NCBI GenBank assembly: GCA_009792885.1 | Contig: WMCF01000151.1 | Location: 202,033-266,032, forward strand | DNA from: Eremophila alpestris peregrina | Taxonomy: Eukaryota > Chordata > Aves > Passeriformes > Alaudidae | Direction: 5' to 3' | Length of the DNA: 64,000 nucleotides | In this document: piece by piece, positions 50,008-58,343 of the stretch | Layout of the letters: the number at the start of each line of letters is the position of its first letter | Position numbering within the stretch: the first letter of the stretch is position 1 | Position numbers and translations under genes: made by a program | Notes under the pieces: generated by a model | The model's database searches: none | Told to the model about the DNA's origin: nothing | The model's input: only the letters and a program-made list of their open reading frames with translations

Positions 50008-50127
50008 CCAGATGTTGGCTTGAGGAAGGGGCCAACGGCTGCAAAGAGGAGCCGGAGCCGGTCAGAGTCCCCCAGCTGTCCGGCTGCCACAGTCACTCTC
50101 CCCAGCTTGTGCTGGTGGGTGCCCACC
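50008..50127 (+). other. TJP3: TJP3 5' UTR part of first coding exon (open in frame)
   Basis: A good acceptor (CTTTGTTGCAG) precedes 120 bases that stay open in the frame of the TJP3 ATG. The open frame runs back across the acceptor to an ATG at 49,900. I keep the start at 50,128 because of its context and match to mammals; an N-terminally extended form is possible. Confidence 0.55.
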
Positions 50128-50175
50128 ATGGAGGAGATGGTGATCTGGGAGCAGCACACAGTGACACTGAGCAAG
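50128..50175 (+). CDS. TJP3: TJP3 coding exon 1
   Basis: MEEMVIWEQHTVTLSK, residues 1-16; donor AAG|GTGAGT in phase 0. Confidence 0.93.
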
Positions 50176-53100
50176 GTGAGTGTTGCCTGGGGTGGCCCCG
50201 CCATGGGAGGGAATGGGGTCTGTGGGGTAAACTCTGCCTGGCCCCCCTTCTGTCCATGCCCACTAGGACCCTCACCGGGGCTTTGGATTTGCTGTCTCCG
50301 GAGGCCGTGACCATCCCAACAAGATAACTGGGGACACAGCGGTGTTTGTTTCAGATGTGGTGTCTGGGGGACCAGCAATGGGTCAGCTCCAGTGAGTGCA
50401 CAGGGACATGGGGCCATAGGGGGTGCTCGCTGCCAGCAAGGGTGGGAAGGATGGAGAATCGCTCCTGTTGGGACAGGGCCAGCCCCAATGTTTCCCTGCC
50501 TAGCTGGAAAGGGGTCCCTTGGGGTACACTCACCACGCCACCTGCTGCCCAGGCTGGGAGCTGTGCCTGGGACAGAGTCACAGCTGCATTTTCCCTCCCA
50601 GGAGAAAGGATCACATCGTCATGGTGAATGGCCTTTCTATGGAGAATGTCCCATCCTCTGTTGCCATCCAGACACTTAAAACCTGTGGCAAGATCGCCAA
50701 CATTGTGAGTGTGCTCTGTGGTGGGATGGGGGCTGGCATCATGCTCATGGTGTGCCTGTCCCCATCTCAGATCCCCTGTCCACACATGCCCGGGGTTTGG
50801 GGCTTGAGAACTGTTGCAGGGACATCTCCTGGCAGAGACAGCTGCACCCACCATCCTCTCCTGCTCACTTTGCACCTGCAGACGCTGAAAAGACCGAAGA
50901 AGATTCACCTTCCTGTGAGCAAGAGCTGCCCTGGGTCCCCTGCTGTGCCCCGGCGAGACGACTCAGATGATGACTACAGGCTGCACCGCTCCCGGGATGA
51001 GCTGGATCACAGCCAGGGCTATGATGGGGACTCATCCAGCGAGAGGAGCTCTGGTCACCACCACGATGACCGTCGCCACCACAAGCCGGTGTCAAGGAGC
51101 CGGAGGCGAAGCCAGGACAGCAGCCACTGGATGCAGAGTAGCTCAGATCGGAGAGGCCGTGGTCGACATTGCTCTGCCAATGCCTTTGACCAGGATGGGG
51201 ACACCAACGGGCTGGCCCTGGTGTCAGGCTTCAAGCGCCTGCCACGCCAGGATGTGCCAATGAAGCCCATCACGTCGGTCCTGGTGAAGCAGAAGCAGAA
51301 TGAAGGTGAGACCATCCTGCTCCTGCTGTCCCTGGGTCTTGCAGCCTGATTTTTGGCCATGCCTTCCCCCGGCGAGGCGACGATAGTTGGGTGGGTGCCA
51401 GGGCCTGGCTGCAGCAAAGGGACAATGCATGCCATGCTGAGTGCACTAAACCTTCAGCTGGGGGCTACAGAACTCAGCTCTGGGGCTTGCCAGTACCCCA
51501 AGGGGAGCTGGGGATTGAAGGGATGGTGCTGAGGGGGGACCTTGAGAGGGTCTTGCATCTGCATCACTCTGCTACCATCATGGATCTCTTTGGTGCAGAG
51601 TATGGCCTGAAGCTGGGGAGTCAGCTCTTCATCAAGCACATAGTGGAAAGCGGGCTGGCGGCCAAGGGCAACTCCTTGCAGGAGGGAGACCTCATCCTGA
51701 AGGTATGAGAGCCCCAGGGCACTCACTGTGGGTCTCATCTGCCCCTCTTTGGTGGGCTTGTCCCTGACTGGTGTCACTGCGGGACCCAGCCATAGCCATG
51801 CTGGAGGCAGTTCTGTCTGTGCCCACTCCCTGCCCCAGCCCCCCTGGCTGTCCCAGGGACCCTGCAGGGGCTCTCAGGACCCAGCTGCCAGGGCTGGTGG
51901 CATGTCCTGCTGGCACAAGCCAGTGTCCCCACGATGTGTGGTCCCCTACTGTGTGTCTGTGTCCCCAGTGAAGGTCAGTCACAGGTGTTTGTCAGATAAA
52001 ACTATGCTTAAAGTATTTGGAGAGGAGGAAATAGAAGGGAGGGAGACCCTTTGTTTGCACACCTGGTCCAGGCAGACCTGTGGCTGCTGGGAACTGGTGC
52101 CAAAGTGATTCTGGGATAAACAGAAGGGATTACATCCCACTATCTCTTGGGAAAAACAGCTACCACCTAGGGAGATCCCAGCACCAGGGCTTGCTTGGGG
52201 CCTGACTTGCTGCATCAGGCCACAGCATGGAATGACAGTGCTGGGCCCAGGGCAAAGGAAGACTGAGCTTCAGGTGTCTGAGGGGTCCTACAGTCTTGCC
52301 TCTGGGCAGAGCCCCAGGCAGGTGGAAGTGGGTGTTAACAAACCATGCTAATGTTTCCTCTGTACAGAATGAGGTCACACTGGGAAGCAGCCAGGAACAG
52401 GGACACAGAATAGGTGGAGCTGCAGGAGCTGGGCCTGGGCTAGAGGGGCTGGGAAGGGACCAGGAAGATGGCAGTGAGAGTCTCCCATCCCAGTGGGGTG
52501 TTCCTGGGGGTGGCTTTCGCAGGAGCAGGTACCCTAAGGCCTCCCACTCTTCCCCTCCAGATCAATGGGGTAGCCAGCCAGGACATGTCCTTGGCTGAAA
52601 CCCAGCAGCTCATTGAGCGGACAGAGGGGATCCTGACCCTGCTCATCCTCCGTGACCACCGGCAGTTCCTAGTCAACATCCCTGACCTTGACAGCGAGAG
52701 CAACAGCTCTCGGATGGATGGTGAGGAGACATGGGGGTGGGGCTAGGGTCAGATACACAGCACAGGGGCTGGCTGCTTGGCCACTAATGCATCTCCCCTC
52801 CTCGCTGCAGATATCTCAGACATCGACTCTGAGCTGTCCCATCCGCCATCTCCAGAGGCCTCACCACAGTTTCCAGCTGCTGCCAGGACAAATTCACCGT
52901 AAGGCCCACACTGTCCCCATGAGTCCCTCTGTCCCCTGGCAGATCCTACTGTGTTCTCCACCTGTCTGGGGATGCTGGTTCTGCATTCCTAAGCCAATAT
53001 CCCTGGAGGTGGTACTGCCATTCCCAGCTTGCTCTGCTGTCTCCACTGCCCATGTGCCCTGCTTACATCCTGCTTGACCTTGTTCCAGGGAGAGGAGACG

Positions 53101-56100
53101 ATCGAACAGGGAGCCTGTGGCCGAGGTGACTGTAGCTGATGCTCAGGGCCCAGGTGAGTGGACTGGGCACTGAGGGGGCTCCAGGCTCCAGTGCATCTCC
53201 ACTGCCCAAAGCCCAGGCAAAGCTGTGCCAGGGCTCCCTGCCCCTTGATACAGCCACTGCTGCTCCTAGACCAGCTCTCCTTCCTGCAGACCTTCTGGAA
53301 ACTGTGGAGTGGGATGGCCGCAGCCCCCATGCCAGCCCCACTGCCCAAGCTGCCCACAAGGACAGGTGTGTCTGCAAGAGGCAGGGAGAATGTCTGGGGG
53401 ACATGAGGAGCTGCTGTGTCACAGGGTTGGGGTGACAGGGTCAGCACCTCCCTGTCCTGTCCTCTCCTTGCATGTCACTGTACTGTACTTCCCTGTGGCA
53501 GGTACAGCACCAACTCCAGGGCTGTGCAGTTTGTGAAGGCCAAGAGTGTGGGGCTGCGGCTGACAGGTGGGAACGATGTAGGCATCTTCGTGTCAAGTGT
53601 CCAGGAGGGGAGCCTAGCTGACAGCCAGGGCGTTCGGGAAGGTGACCAGATCCTGCAGGTACCTGAGGCTAAAAATGCTCCATGTGCTGCTGCACCTGGA
53701 CTGACACCAGCCCTTTTGGATCCAATATCTCCCCAGGGTATCACCTCCAGGGTGACAGGGACCAGTTCCCTCTCCCACTCTGCCCTGGGCACTGCTGTCC
53801 CTGGAACCCCTGCTGGTGCCCATGCCCTCTGTCCTGCTGGCAGGACCAAGTCCAAGTGCTTTTCTGTGGCAGGTGAATGACACCAGTTTCCAGAACCTGA
53901 CCCGTGAGGAGGCTGTGGAATATCTCATGGCCCTGCCCCCGGGTGAGGAGGTCACGCTGTGGATCCAGAGCAAGCAGGACAGTGAGTGGTGACCAGGCTC
54001 ATCTTGGGCTCGTGCCTCTCTATCCTCTGTCTCTTCTGGGCAAGCATCAGACCTACTGGACTTGTCATGGCCCTTCCTGTCCCTGCTGAGTGGTCCTTCT
54101 TTCCCCCTCCTCCTCCTCCAGAGAGCTGATGGGAGGGGACCAGACCATTCCAGCCCTGTTTGTGCCTTGGCTTCCTGGAGCACAGGGGCTTTCTGGCATC
54201 ATGGCTCAGCCTGGAGAGGCCATTATGTGCTGGGGAGTCAGATCCTATTGTCCCCGGCATGCCTGAGAGTGCCATGGGAGGAAAAGATGTCCCCAATACC
54301 CTCCTTAGCAGCAAGGGCTCCTGTGCAGCCTCCCAGCCAGCCTATTGCCTTCTCAAGTCTCTCCAGCATCTTCTTCCTCAGCCACCTCTTCCCCTGATGG
54401 TCCTTCTCGCCCTGGGCTTCAGTTTACAGGAAGATGATCTCGTCCAACGTGGGTGACTCGTTCTACATCCGGACACACTTTGACTTTGAGAAGGATACGC
54501 CATCAGGGCTCAGCTTTGTCCGTGGGGATGTATTCCACGTGCTGGACACCATGTACCGGGGCAGGATGGGGAGCTGGCTGGCTGTGCGCATGGGCAGGGA
54601 CCTGCAGGAGCAGGAAAAGGGCATCATCCCCAACCGCAGCAGGTAGGGACGGAGCCAGGAACAGCTCCTAGACAAGTAGAGCCAGAGAAGGCTCCCTAGT
54701 GATGGTAGGTTCAGTGAGAGGCAGGGCAAAGGCTGGTGGGACAGTGGTGGGAAGCGTGAGCTGGCGAAATCCCTTCTCAGGGTGGTGGGGCAGCTGACAG
54801 TCAAGTTGTCCCAAGTCCAGAGAGAGAAATCTACCACAGCCTCACCTGGCTGTGCCACCTAGCAGGGGTGCCATTTCTCCTTACTTGCTCCTCAAACACA
54901 GAAGCTTCAGGTCCTGAGCCCTCTCTTCTTCCAGGGCCGAGCAAATTGCCAGCCTGGAGTCAGTGCTGAAAGCCACGTCTGGTGCCAACCCCTCCGGGGC
55001 AAGGGCTGAGTTTTGGAAGCTGCGGGGCTTGCGGGGAGCCAAGAAGATGCTGCGGAAGAGCCGGGAGGACCTGTCTGCTCTCACTAAGCAGGGGCACTAC
55101 CCACCATATGAGAGGGTGGTTCTCAAGGAAGGTGGGCACAAGGACAGCCTGACCCACCTTGGGGACGTTGGTCCTGGGGCTGCCTTGCTGTAGATGCTGA
55201 TGGGCCCCCCTCTCCTGGGAGGAGCAGGGCGAGTTGCAGGCCTATGGGCACCATGAGGAATGGGGCTGGGTGCTTGGGTACTGGGAGCCACCCATAGCAC
55301 CTCTGTCCTCCCACAGCCAGCTTCAAGCGGCCAGTGGTGATCCTGGGCCCCATTGCAGACATTGCTGTGCAGAAGCTGAGCAGGGAGTTGCCCGAGCTGT
55401 TCGAAATTGCCCGTAAGTGCCCCCACACTGGGGAGAAAATTATATCCAGCAGCCAGACTCCGTGAGAGTTGCTTACCTTTGGTTTCCTCCCTGTGACACC
55501 CCAACACCTTCCTGGGCTCGTTTGCCCTCTCCCCTCCTCTCCCTGAGGAACACAGCCCTGGGGCCGGGCATGGCCATACCAAGGCTGAGGCTGTTGTAGG
55601 TGCAGCCCCTCTCATGTCCCATCTCTGTATCCTGCAGCGAGCGTGCCCCGAGATGGGGCATCATCCAAGGTCATCAAGCTGGACTCAGTGCGGCAGATCG
55701 CAGAAAAGGTGAGACCTTTCCCATGTCCTTGGAGCCAGCTGGGGCCTGTGGAAAGCCCGTGGCCTCCATCCCTGCTCCAAGCAGGGCTGATGGCTGTGCC
55801 CTCCCCAGAACAAGCACGCCTTGCTGGACATCACACCCTCGGCTGTGGAGCGCCTCAATTATGTGCAGTACTACCCAGTGGTGGTGTTCTGTGAGCCTGA
55901 GAGCCGACAGGGCATCAAGGCCATGCGGCAGTGGCTGGCACCCGACTCCAGGAAGAGTTCCCGGCGCCTCTATGCCCAAGCCAAAAAGATGAAGAAGTAT
56001 TGCAGCCACCTCTTCACGGCCACCATCAGCCTCAGTGGCAGCGGCAATGCCTGGTATGAGCAGATTCAGGACATCATAAAGACACAGCAAAGCCAGCCTA

Positions 56101-57023
56101 TCTGGACAACAGCAGAGCAGGTATGGGGCAGGGTACAGCCAGAGTGACAGCTCTCGGCGGGACAGTGAGGAGACACGTGGCTCTCTGTGGCGAGGCTTGG
56201 CCTCCTGGGGCTGCTGTTAGGCAGGTGATGGGGCTGCACATAGGCCCCCATGGCTGGGGTTCCATGTCTCCATCATCCCCACCCCACAGGCAGATATAGC
56301 ACCTGAGGACAGTCTGGACCTGCTGAACCCACCGAGCACGGTGGCCTCAGGCTACCTGACATGTGACAGCCACGCCAACAGCGACTATGATGACACAGAT
56401 GGGGAGGCGAGTGCCTACACTGATGGCGAGGCAGAGGATGCCTGTGACCAGCCCGGGCTGGCCCGTTCCTCTGAACCAGCACAGCTGGCCCCGAGCCTTG
56501 GCCTGGACTCCTCCGAGGCAACACAGCTGGCCCCAAGCCACAGCCAGAGTGAACAGGTGGGTTGTCCCAGACTGCTACAAGAGCCCGGTGGGGCAGAAGA
56601 GGGTGGCACAGTGCCTGGCTCTGGAGTGCAATTCCCATCTTCATGGCACAGGCGGGGTGTCACCTCTGGCTGCTGCAGGGTCCAGCTGTGTGTCTGTGGC
56701 CAGCTCTGGGTGTCCTGGGGCTGGGGTACAGCCCCTGCCCCACCCCTGACCCCTCCCACCTCTTCTTCCCCAGGTGCCCGAACGGCCACGGCGTGGCAGG
56801 CGCAATGACAGCATCAGGTACCCTGTGCCTGGGGTGGGGATGGCAGCTGCCCAAGGCTGGGGACAGTCCTGGAAGGGCACTGTCCCTGTCACGCAGAGCC
56901 GTCACCACCCTTCTGTCCCCCAGGGAATATGAGCATGAGGCGGTGAGGAGGAGGTTCACACGGGCCAGAGATGACTCGGACCAGGATGAAGGCTATGAGT
57001 GGGGCCCAGCCACAGATGTGTAG
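50128..57023 (+). CDS. TJP3: TJP3, tight junction protein 3 (ZO-3), 19 coding exons
   Basis: Membrane-associated guanylate-kinase-like scaffold under epithelial tight junctions, tying claudin and occludin tails to actin and to ZO-1. The joined exons give 921 residues, close to the human length (about 919). Domains in order: PDZ1 (about 11-92, loop GFGFAVSGG); Arg/Ser/His-rich basic linker (about 95-220); PDZ2 (about 225-302, YGLKLGSQLF); PDZ3 (about 404-485, VGLRLTGG); SH3 (about 496-570, FYIRTHFDFE); and a guanylate-kinase-like domain (about 626-785), whose GP-IADIA replaces a nucleotide-binding P-loop, so it is catalytically inactive as in all ZO proteins. An acidic tail ends WGPATDV, a class I PDZ ligand (human ends TDL). 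The start ATG has an ideal ACCATGG context and matches human MEELTIWEQHT. All introns are GT-AG; the frame is intact. Confidence 0.96.
50267..50391 (+). CDS. TJP3: TJP3 coding exon 2 (PDZ1 first half)
   Basis: Residues 17-58, DPHRGFGFAVSGGRDHPNK onward to SDVVSGGPAMGQLQ. Carboxylate-binding loop of PDZ1 is present. Acceptor CACTAG, donor CA|GTGAGT. Confidence 0.95.
50602..50704 (+). CDS. TJP3: TJP3 coding exon 3 (PDZ1 second half)
   Basis: Residues 58-92: KDHIVMVNGLSMENV to GKIANI. It has RKD where human has TGD before HIVMVNG; ZO-2 has EKD at this position as I recall, so the bird form may be ancestral. Confidence 0.95.
50882..51305 (+). CDS. TJP3: TJP3 coding exon 4 (basic linker)
   Basis: Residues 93-234, the largest exon. 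Contains RPKKIHLPVSKS, RGYDGDSSS-like (SQGYDGDSSSERSSG), a His-rich GHHHDDRRHHKP, and then the conserved GLALVSGFKRLPRQDVPMKP leading into PDZ2. Confidence 0.95.
51599..51702 (+). CDS. TJP3: TJP3 coding exon 5 (PDZ2)
   Basis: Residues 234-268: EYGLKLGSQLFIKHIVESG to LQEGDLILK. Acceptor GGTGCAG, donor AAG|GTATGA. Confidence 0.95.
51703..52560 (+). other. TJP3: TJP3 intron 5
   Basis: 858-base intron; no repeat or other gene recognised. Confidence 0.8.
52561..52720 (+). CDS. TJP3: TJP3 coding exon 6 (PDZ2 end)
   Basis: Residues 269-322: INGVASQDMSLAETQQLIER, then LLILRDHRQFLVNIPDLD. Acceptor CCTCCAG, donor GATG|GTGAGG. PDZ2 of ZO proteins mediates ZO dimerisation. Confidence 0.95.
52811..52898 (+). 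CDS. TJP3: TJP3 coding exon 7
   Basis: Residues 322-351: DISDIDSELSHPPSPEASP, a Ser/Pro-rich inter-PDZ linker equivalent to human DISDLASELSQAPPSH. Donor CC|GTAAGG. Confidence 0.92.
53089..53153 (+). CDS. TJP3: TJP3 coding exon 8 (65 bases)
   Basis: Residues 351-373, PERRRSNREPVAEVTVADAQ. Weakly conserved linker; supported by acceptor TTCCAG, donor CAG|GTGAGT and matching phases. Confidence 0.82.
53290..53365 (+). CDS. TJP3: TJP3 coding exon 9 (76 bases)
   Basis: Residues 373-398, DLLETVEWDGRSPHASPTAQ and AAHKDR. Weakly conserved linker before PDZ3; acceptor CTGCAG, donor ACAG|GTGTGT, phases fit. Confidence 0.8.
53502..53658 (+). CDS. TJP3: TJP3 coding exon 10 (PDZ3)
   Basis: Residues 398-450: YSTNSRAVQFVKAKSVGLRL, TGGNDVGIFVSSVQEGS, EGDQILQ. 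Close match to human PDZ3. Confidence 0.96.
53873..53981 (+). CDS. TJP3: TJP3 coding exon 11 (PDZ3 end)
   Basis: Residues 451-487: VNDTSFQNLTREEAVEYLMA then LPPGEEVTLWIQSKQD. Acceptor GTGGCAG, donor ACA|GTGAGT. Confidence 0.95.
53982..54422 (+). other. TJP3: TJP3 intron 11
   Basis: 441-base intron before the SH3 exon; nothing recognised beyond a pyrimidine-rich 3' end. Confidence 0.8.
54423..54642 (+). CDS. TJP3: TJP3 coding exon 12 (SH3 domain)
   Basis: Residues 487-560: GDSFYIRTHFDFEKDTPSGL, FVRGDVFHVLDTMY, MGRDLQEQEKGIIPNRSR. Bulk of the SH3 fold. Acceptor CTTCAG, donor AG|GTAGGG. Confidence 0.96.
54935..55131 (+). CDS. TJP3: TJP3 coding exon 13 (SH3-GK hinge)
   Basis: Residues 560-626: RAEQIASLESVLKATSGANP, ARAEFWKLRGLRGAKKMLRK, SREDLSALTKQGHYPPYERV. 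The hinge holds the regulatory U5-like basic segment. Confidence 0.95.
55317..55412 (+). CDS. TJP3: TJP3 coding exon 14 (GK start)
   Basis: Residues 626-658: ASFKRPVVILGPIADIAVQK then LPELFEIA. The P-loop Gly-Lys-Ser/Thr of active guanylate kinases is absent, as in all ZO proteins. Confidence 0.95.
55638..55708 (+). CDS. TJP3: TJP3 coding exon 15
   Basis: Residues 658-681: PSVPRDGASSKVIKLDSVRQ IAEK. Acceptor CTGCAG, donor AAG|GTGAGA. Confidence 0.94.
55809..56120 (+). CDS. TJP3: TJP3 coding exon 16 (GK core)
   Basis: Exactly 104 codons, residues 682-785: NKHALLDITPSAVERLNYVQ, YPVVVFCEPESRQGIKAMRQ, RLYAQAKKMKKYCSHLFTAT and QSQPIWTTAEQ. Strong human match. Confidence 0.96.
56290..56556 (+). 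CDS. TJP3: TJP3 coding exon 17 (acidic tail with tandem repeat)
   Basis: Residues 786-874: ADIAPEDSLDLLNPPSTVAS, SDYDDTDGEASAYTDGEAED, then two 14-residue copies beginning SSEPAQLAPS and SSEATQLAPS. Confidence 0.93.
56774..56817 (+). CDS. TJP3: TJP3 coding exon 18 (44 bases)
   Basis: Residues 875-889, VPERPRRGRRNDSIR, matching human GQWRQDSMR at its end. Acceptor CCCCAG, donor CAG|GTACCC. Confidence 0.9.
56924..57023 (+). CDS. TJP3: TJP3 terminal coding exon 19
   Basis: Residues 889-921: EYEHEAVRRRFTRARDDSDQ, DEGYEWGPATDV, TAG at 57,021-57,023. The TDV end is a class I PDZ-binding motif. Confidence 0.96.
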
Positions 57024-57230
57024 TGGCACTGCTGGCCTGTCCCTCCAGGCCAGCCCTCCCACAGCCCTGCACAACTGGGTGAAGGTGACAGCTCAGGTAG
57101 TGCTCCTGTGGCCAGGCCAGGCTGGGCCCAGTCCTGCTATACTCTGCATCACTAAGTGCCTGCACTACCATGTGCCTCCTTCCCTTTAGGCCACAGCCAC
57201 TGCTACTGGAATAAAAGGGATGTTTGGATC
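57024..57230 (+). other. TJP3: TJP3 3' UTR
   Basis: Short 3' UTR of about 200 bases from the TAG to just past the AATAAA at 57,210. The cleavage site is inferred. Confidence 0.75.
57210..57215 (+). promoter_or_regulatory. TJP3: TJP3 poly(A) signal AATAAA
   Basis: Canonical AATAAA 187 bases after the stop codon, followed by GT-rich sequence (GGGCTGTTTCTGGGGGTGCT) as expected downstream of cleavage. Confidence 0.85.
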
Positions 57231-57466
57231 AGGATGGGCTGTTTCTGGGGGTGCTGGGTGTGAGCATACAGGGGACACTGTATGCAGCAGGGTGGCCTTG
57301 CTGGGACCCGGGAACCTCCCTGGCCAGTGGCATACAATGAGACATTACAGGGGGAATTGGGGCCTAGCACCACTGCAGGCCTGGGATGTGCCCCCCAGAG
57401 CTGAGCCTCCTCTGCTGCAGTTCCCCGGCAGCTCCTTAAATGCAGCCTCCTGTATTTCCCGAAATT

Positions 57467-57472
57467 TTTATT
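57467..57472 (-). promoter_or_regulatory. APBA3: APBA3 probable poly(A) signal AATAAA
   Basis: Reverse complement of TTTATT within an A/T run (AAAAATAAAAAT on minus). It lies 800 bases beyond the APBA3 stop and is the only AATAAA seen on the minus strand in that interval. Confidence 0.7.
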
Positions 57473-58271
57473 TTTAGAGCAACCAAGCACACAGGCACAG
57501 CCAAGTCAGCACTACTGCAGCCCTGGCAGCCCAAAGAACTGCTCACAAAAGACTAACAGCCCCAGAATGCGGGGCTGGGCAGTGTCATGTTCCCTTTTGC
57601 TGCTCCAAGGGCTGTGGCTCTGGGCCAGGCTGTGCATGCAGAGCATTTCAAGGCAGCACCAGGGAAAAGCTGAGGCAGGTTCTCAGTTTGGTGCAACGTG
57701 TCTAATGGAGAGTTTGCACCCCAACGGGCCTCTGGCCAAGCCACGCAAGGAGAGGCCAAGAGTGCTTCTGCCCTTAAGGATGAGTCTGGGGGCTGCTGGG
57801 TATCCCTCACGGGAGCTAGTGTGCACCCACACATGGGTGTGCAGGGTCAGTGCTGCTCTGGGGTTGTGCTGGCTGAGCTCTGGAGTTGAGCTGTGCTTCC
57901 AGCACCATCTCCACGTTGGGAAAGGCACTGTTGGTGAGTGTAGAAGTACAATAGTCAGTGACTGGATGGGGGGAAGGGCCCCCTCTCCTACCACTAGCAC
58001 AAGGCCAAGGTGAGGGACCCTGTGCAGCAGCAGGACAGGCACTGTGAGGTGGGGAGAGGTGATTGGAGGGGGAGAAGTGCCCAAAACACGGCACCAGAGG
58101 CCCTGACACTGCTCAGGCTGGGTATCAGCCCCCAGTGTCCCACTGTGTCCTGAGTAAAACAAAAGAGGTGCAGACTTAGTCCCTGCTGAGGGCTCTGATG
58201 CAGGGCTGGGGCAGAGCCAGTCCTGCCCCTGCAGCCCCAGGCTTGCTCCTGCCTGCCCCAGGCATGGTGGC
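57473..58271 (-). other. APBA3: APBA3 3' UTR
   Basis: About 800 bases from the TGA to the AATAAA. No open frame or repeat of note. Extent inferred from the poly(A) signal. Confidence 0.65.
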
Positions 58272-58343
58272 TCAGAGGAAGAGGGGCTGCTCCTGCCCCG
58301 TCAGCAGACGGTACGTGGAGGCTGGCATGGTCTTGATGTGTAC
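58272..58343 (-). CDS. APBA3: APBA3 terminal coding exon 10
   Basis: Residues 714-736, VHIKTMPASTYRLLTGQEQP LFL, then TGA at 58,272-58,274. Acceptor TGCCTAG. Confidence 0.95.
   Translation of the reverse strand, partial: VHIKTMPASTYRLLTGQEQPLFL

Noticed and set aside
55317..56120. TJP3 guanylate-kinase domain as an active enzyme
   Set aside because: The ATP-binding P-loop is missing, as in all ZO family members; it is a protein-binding module.
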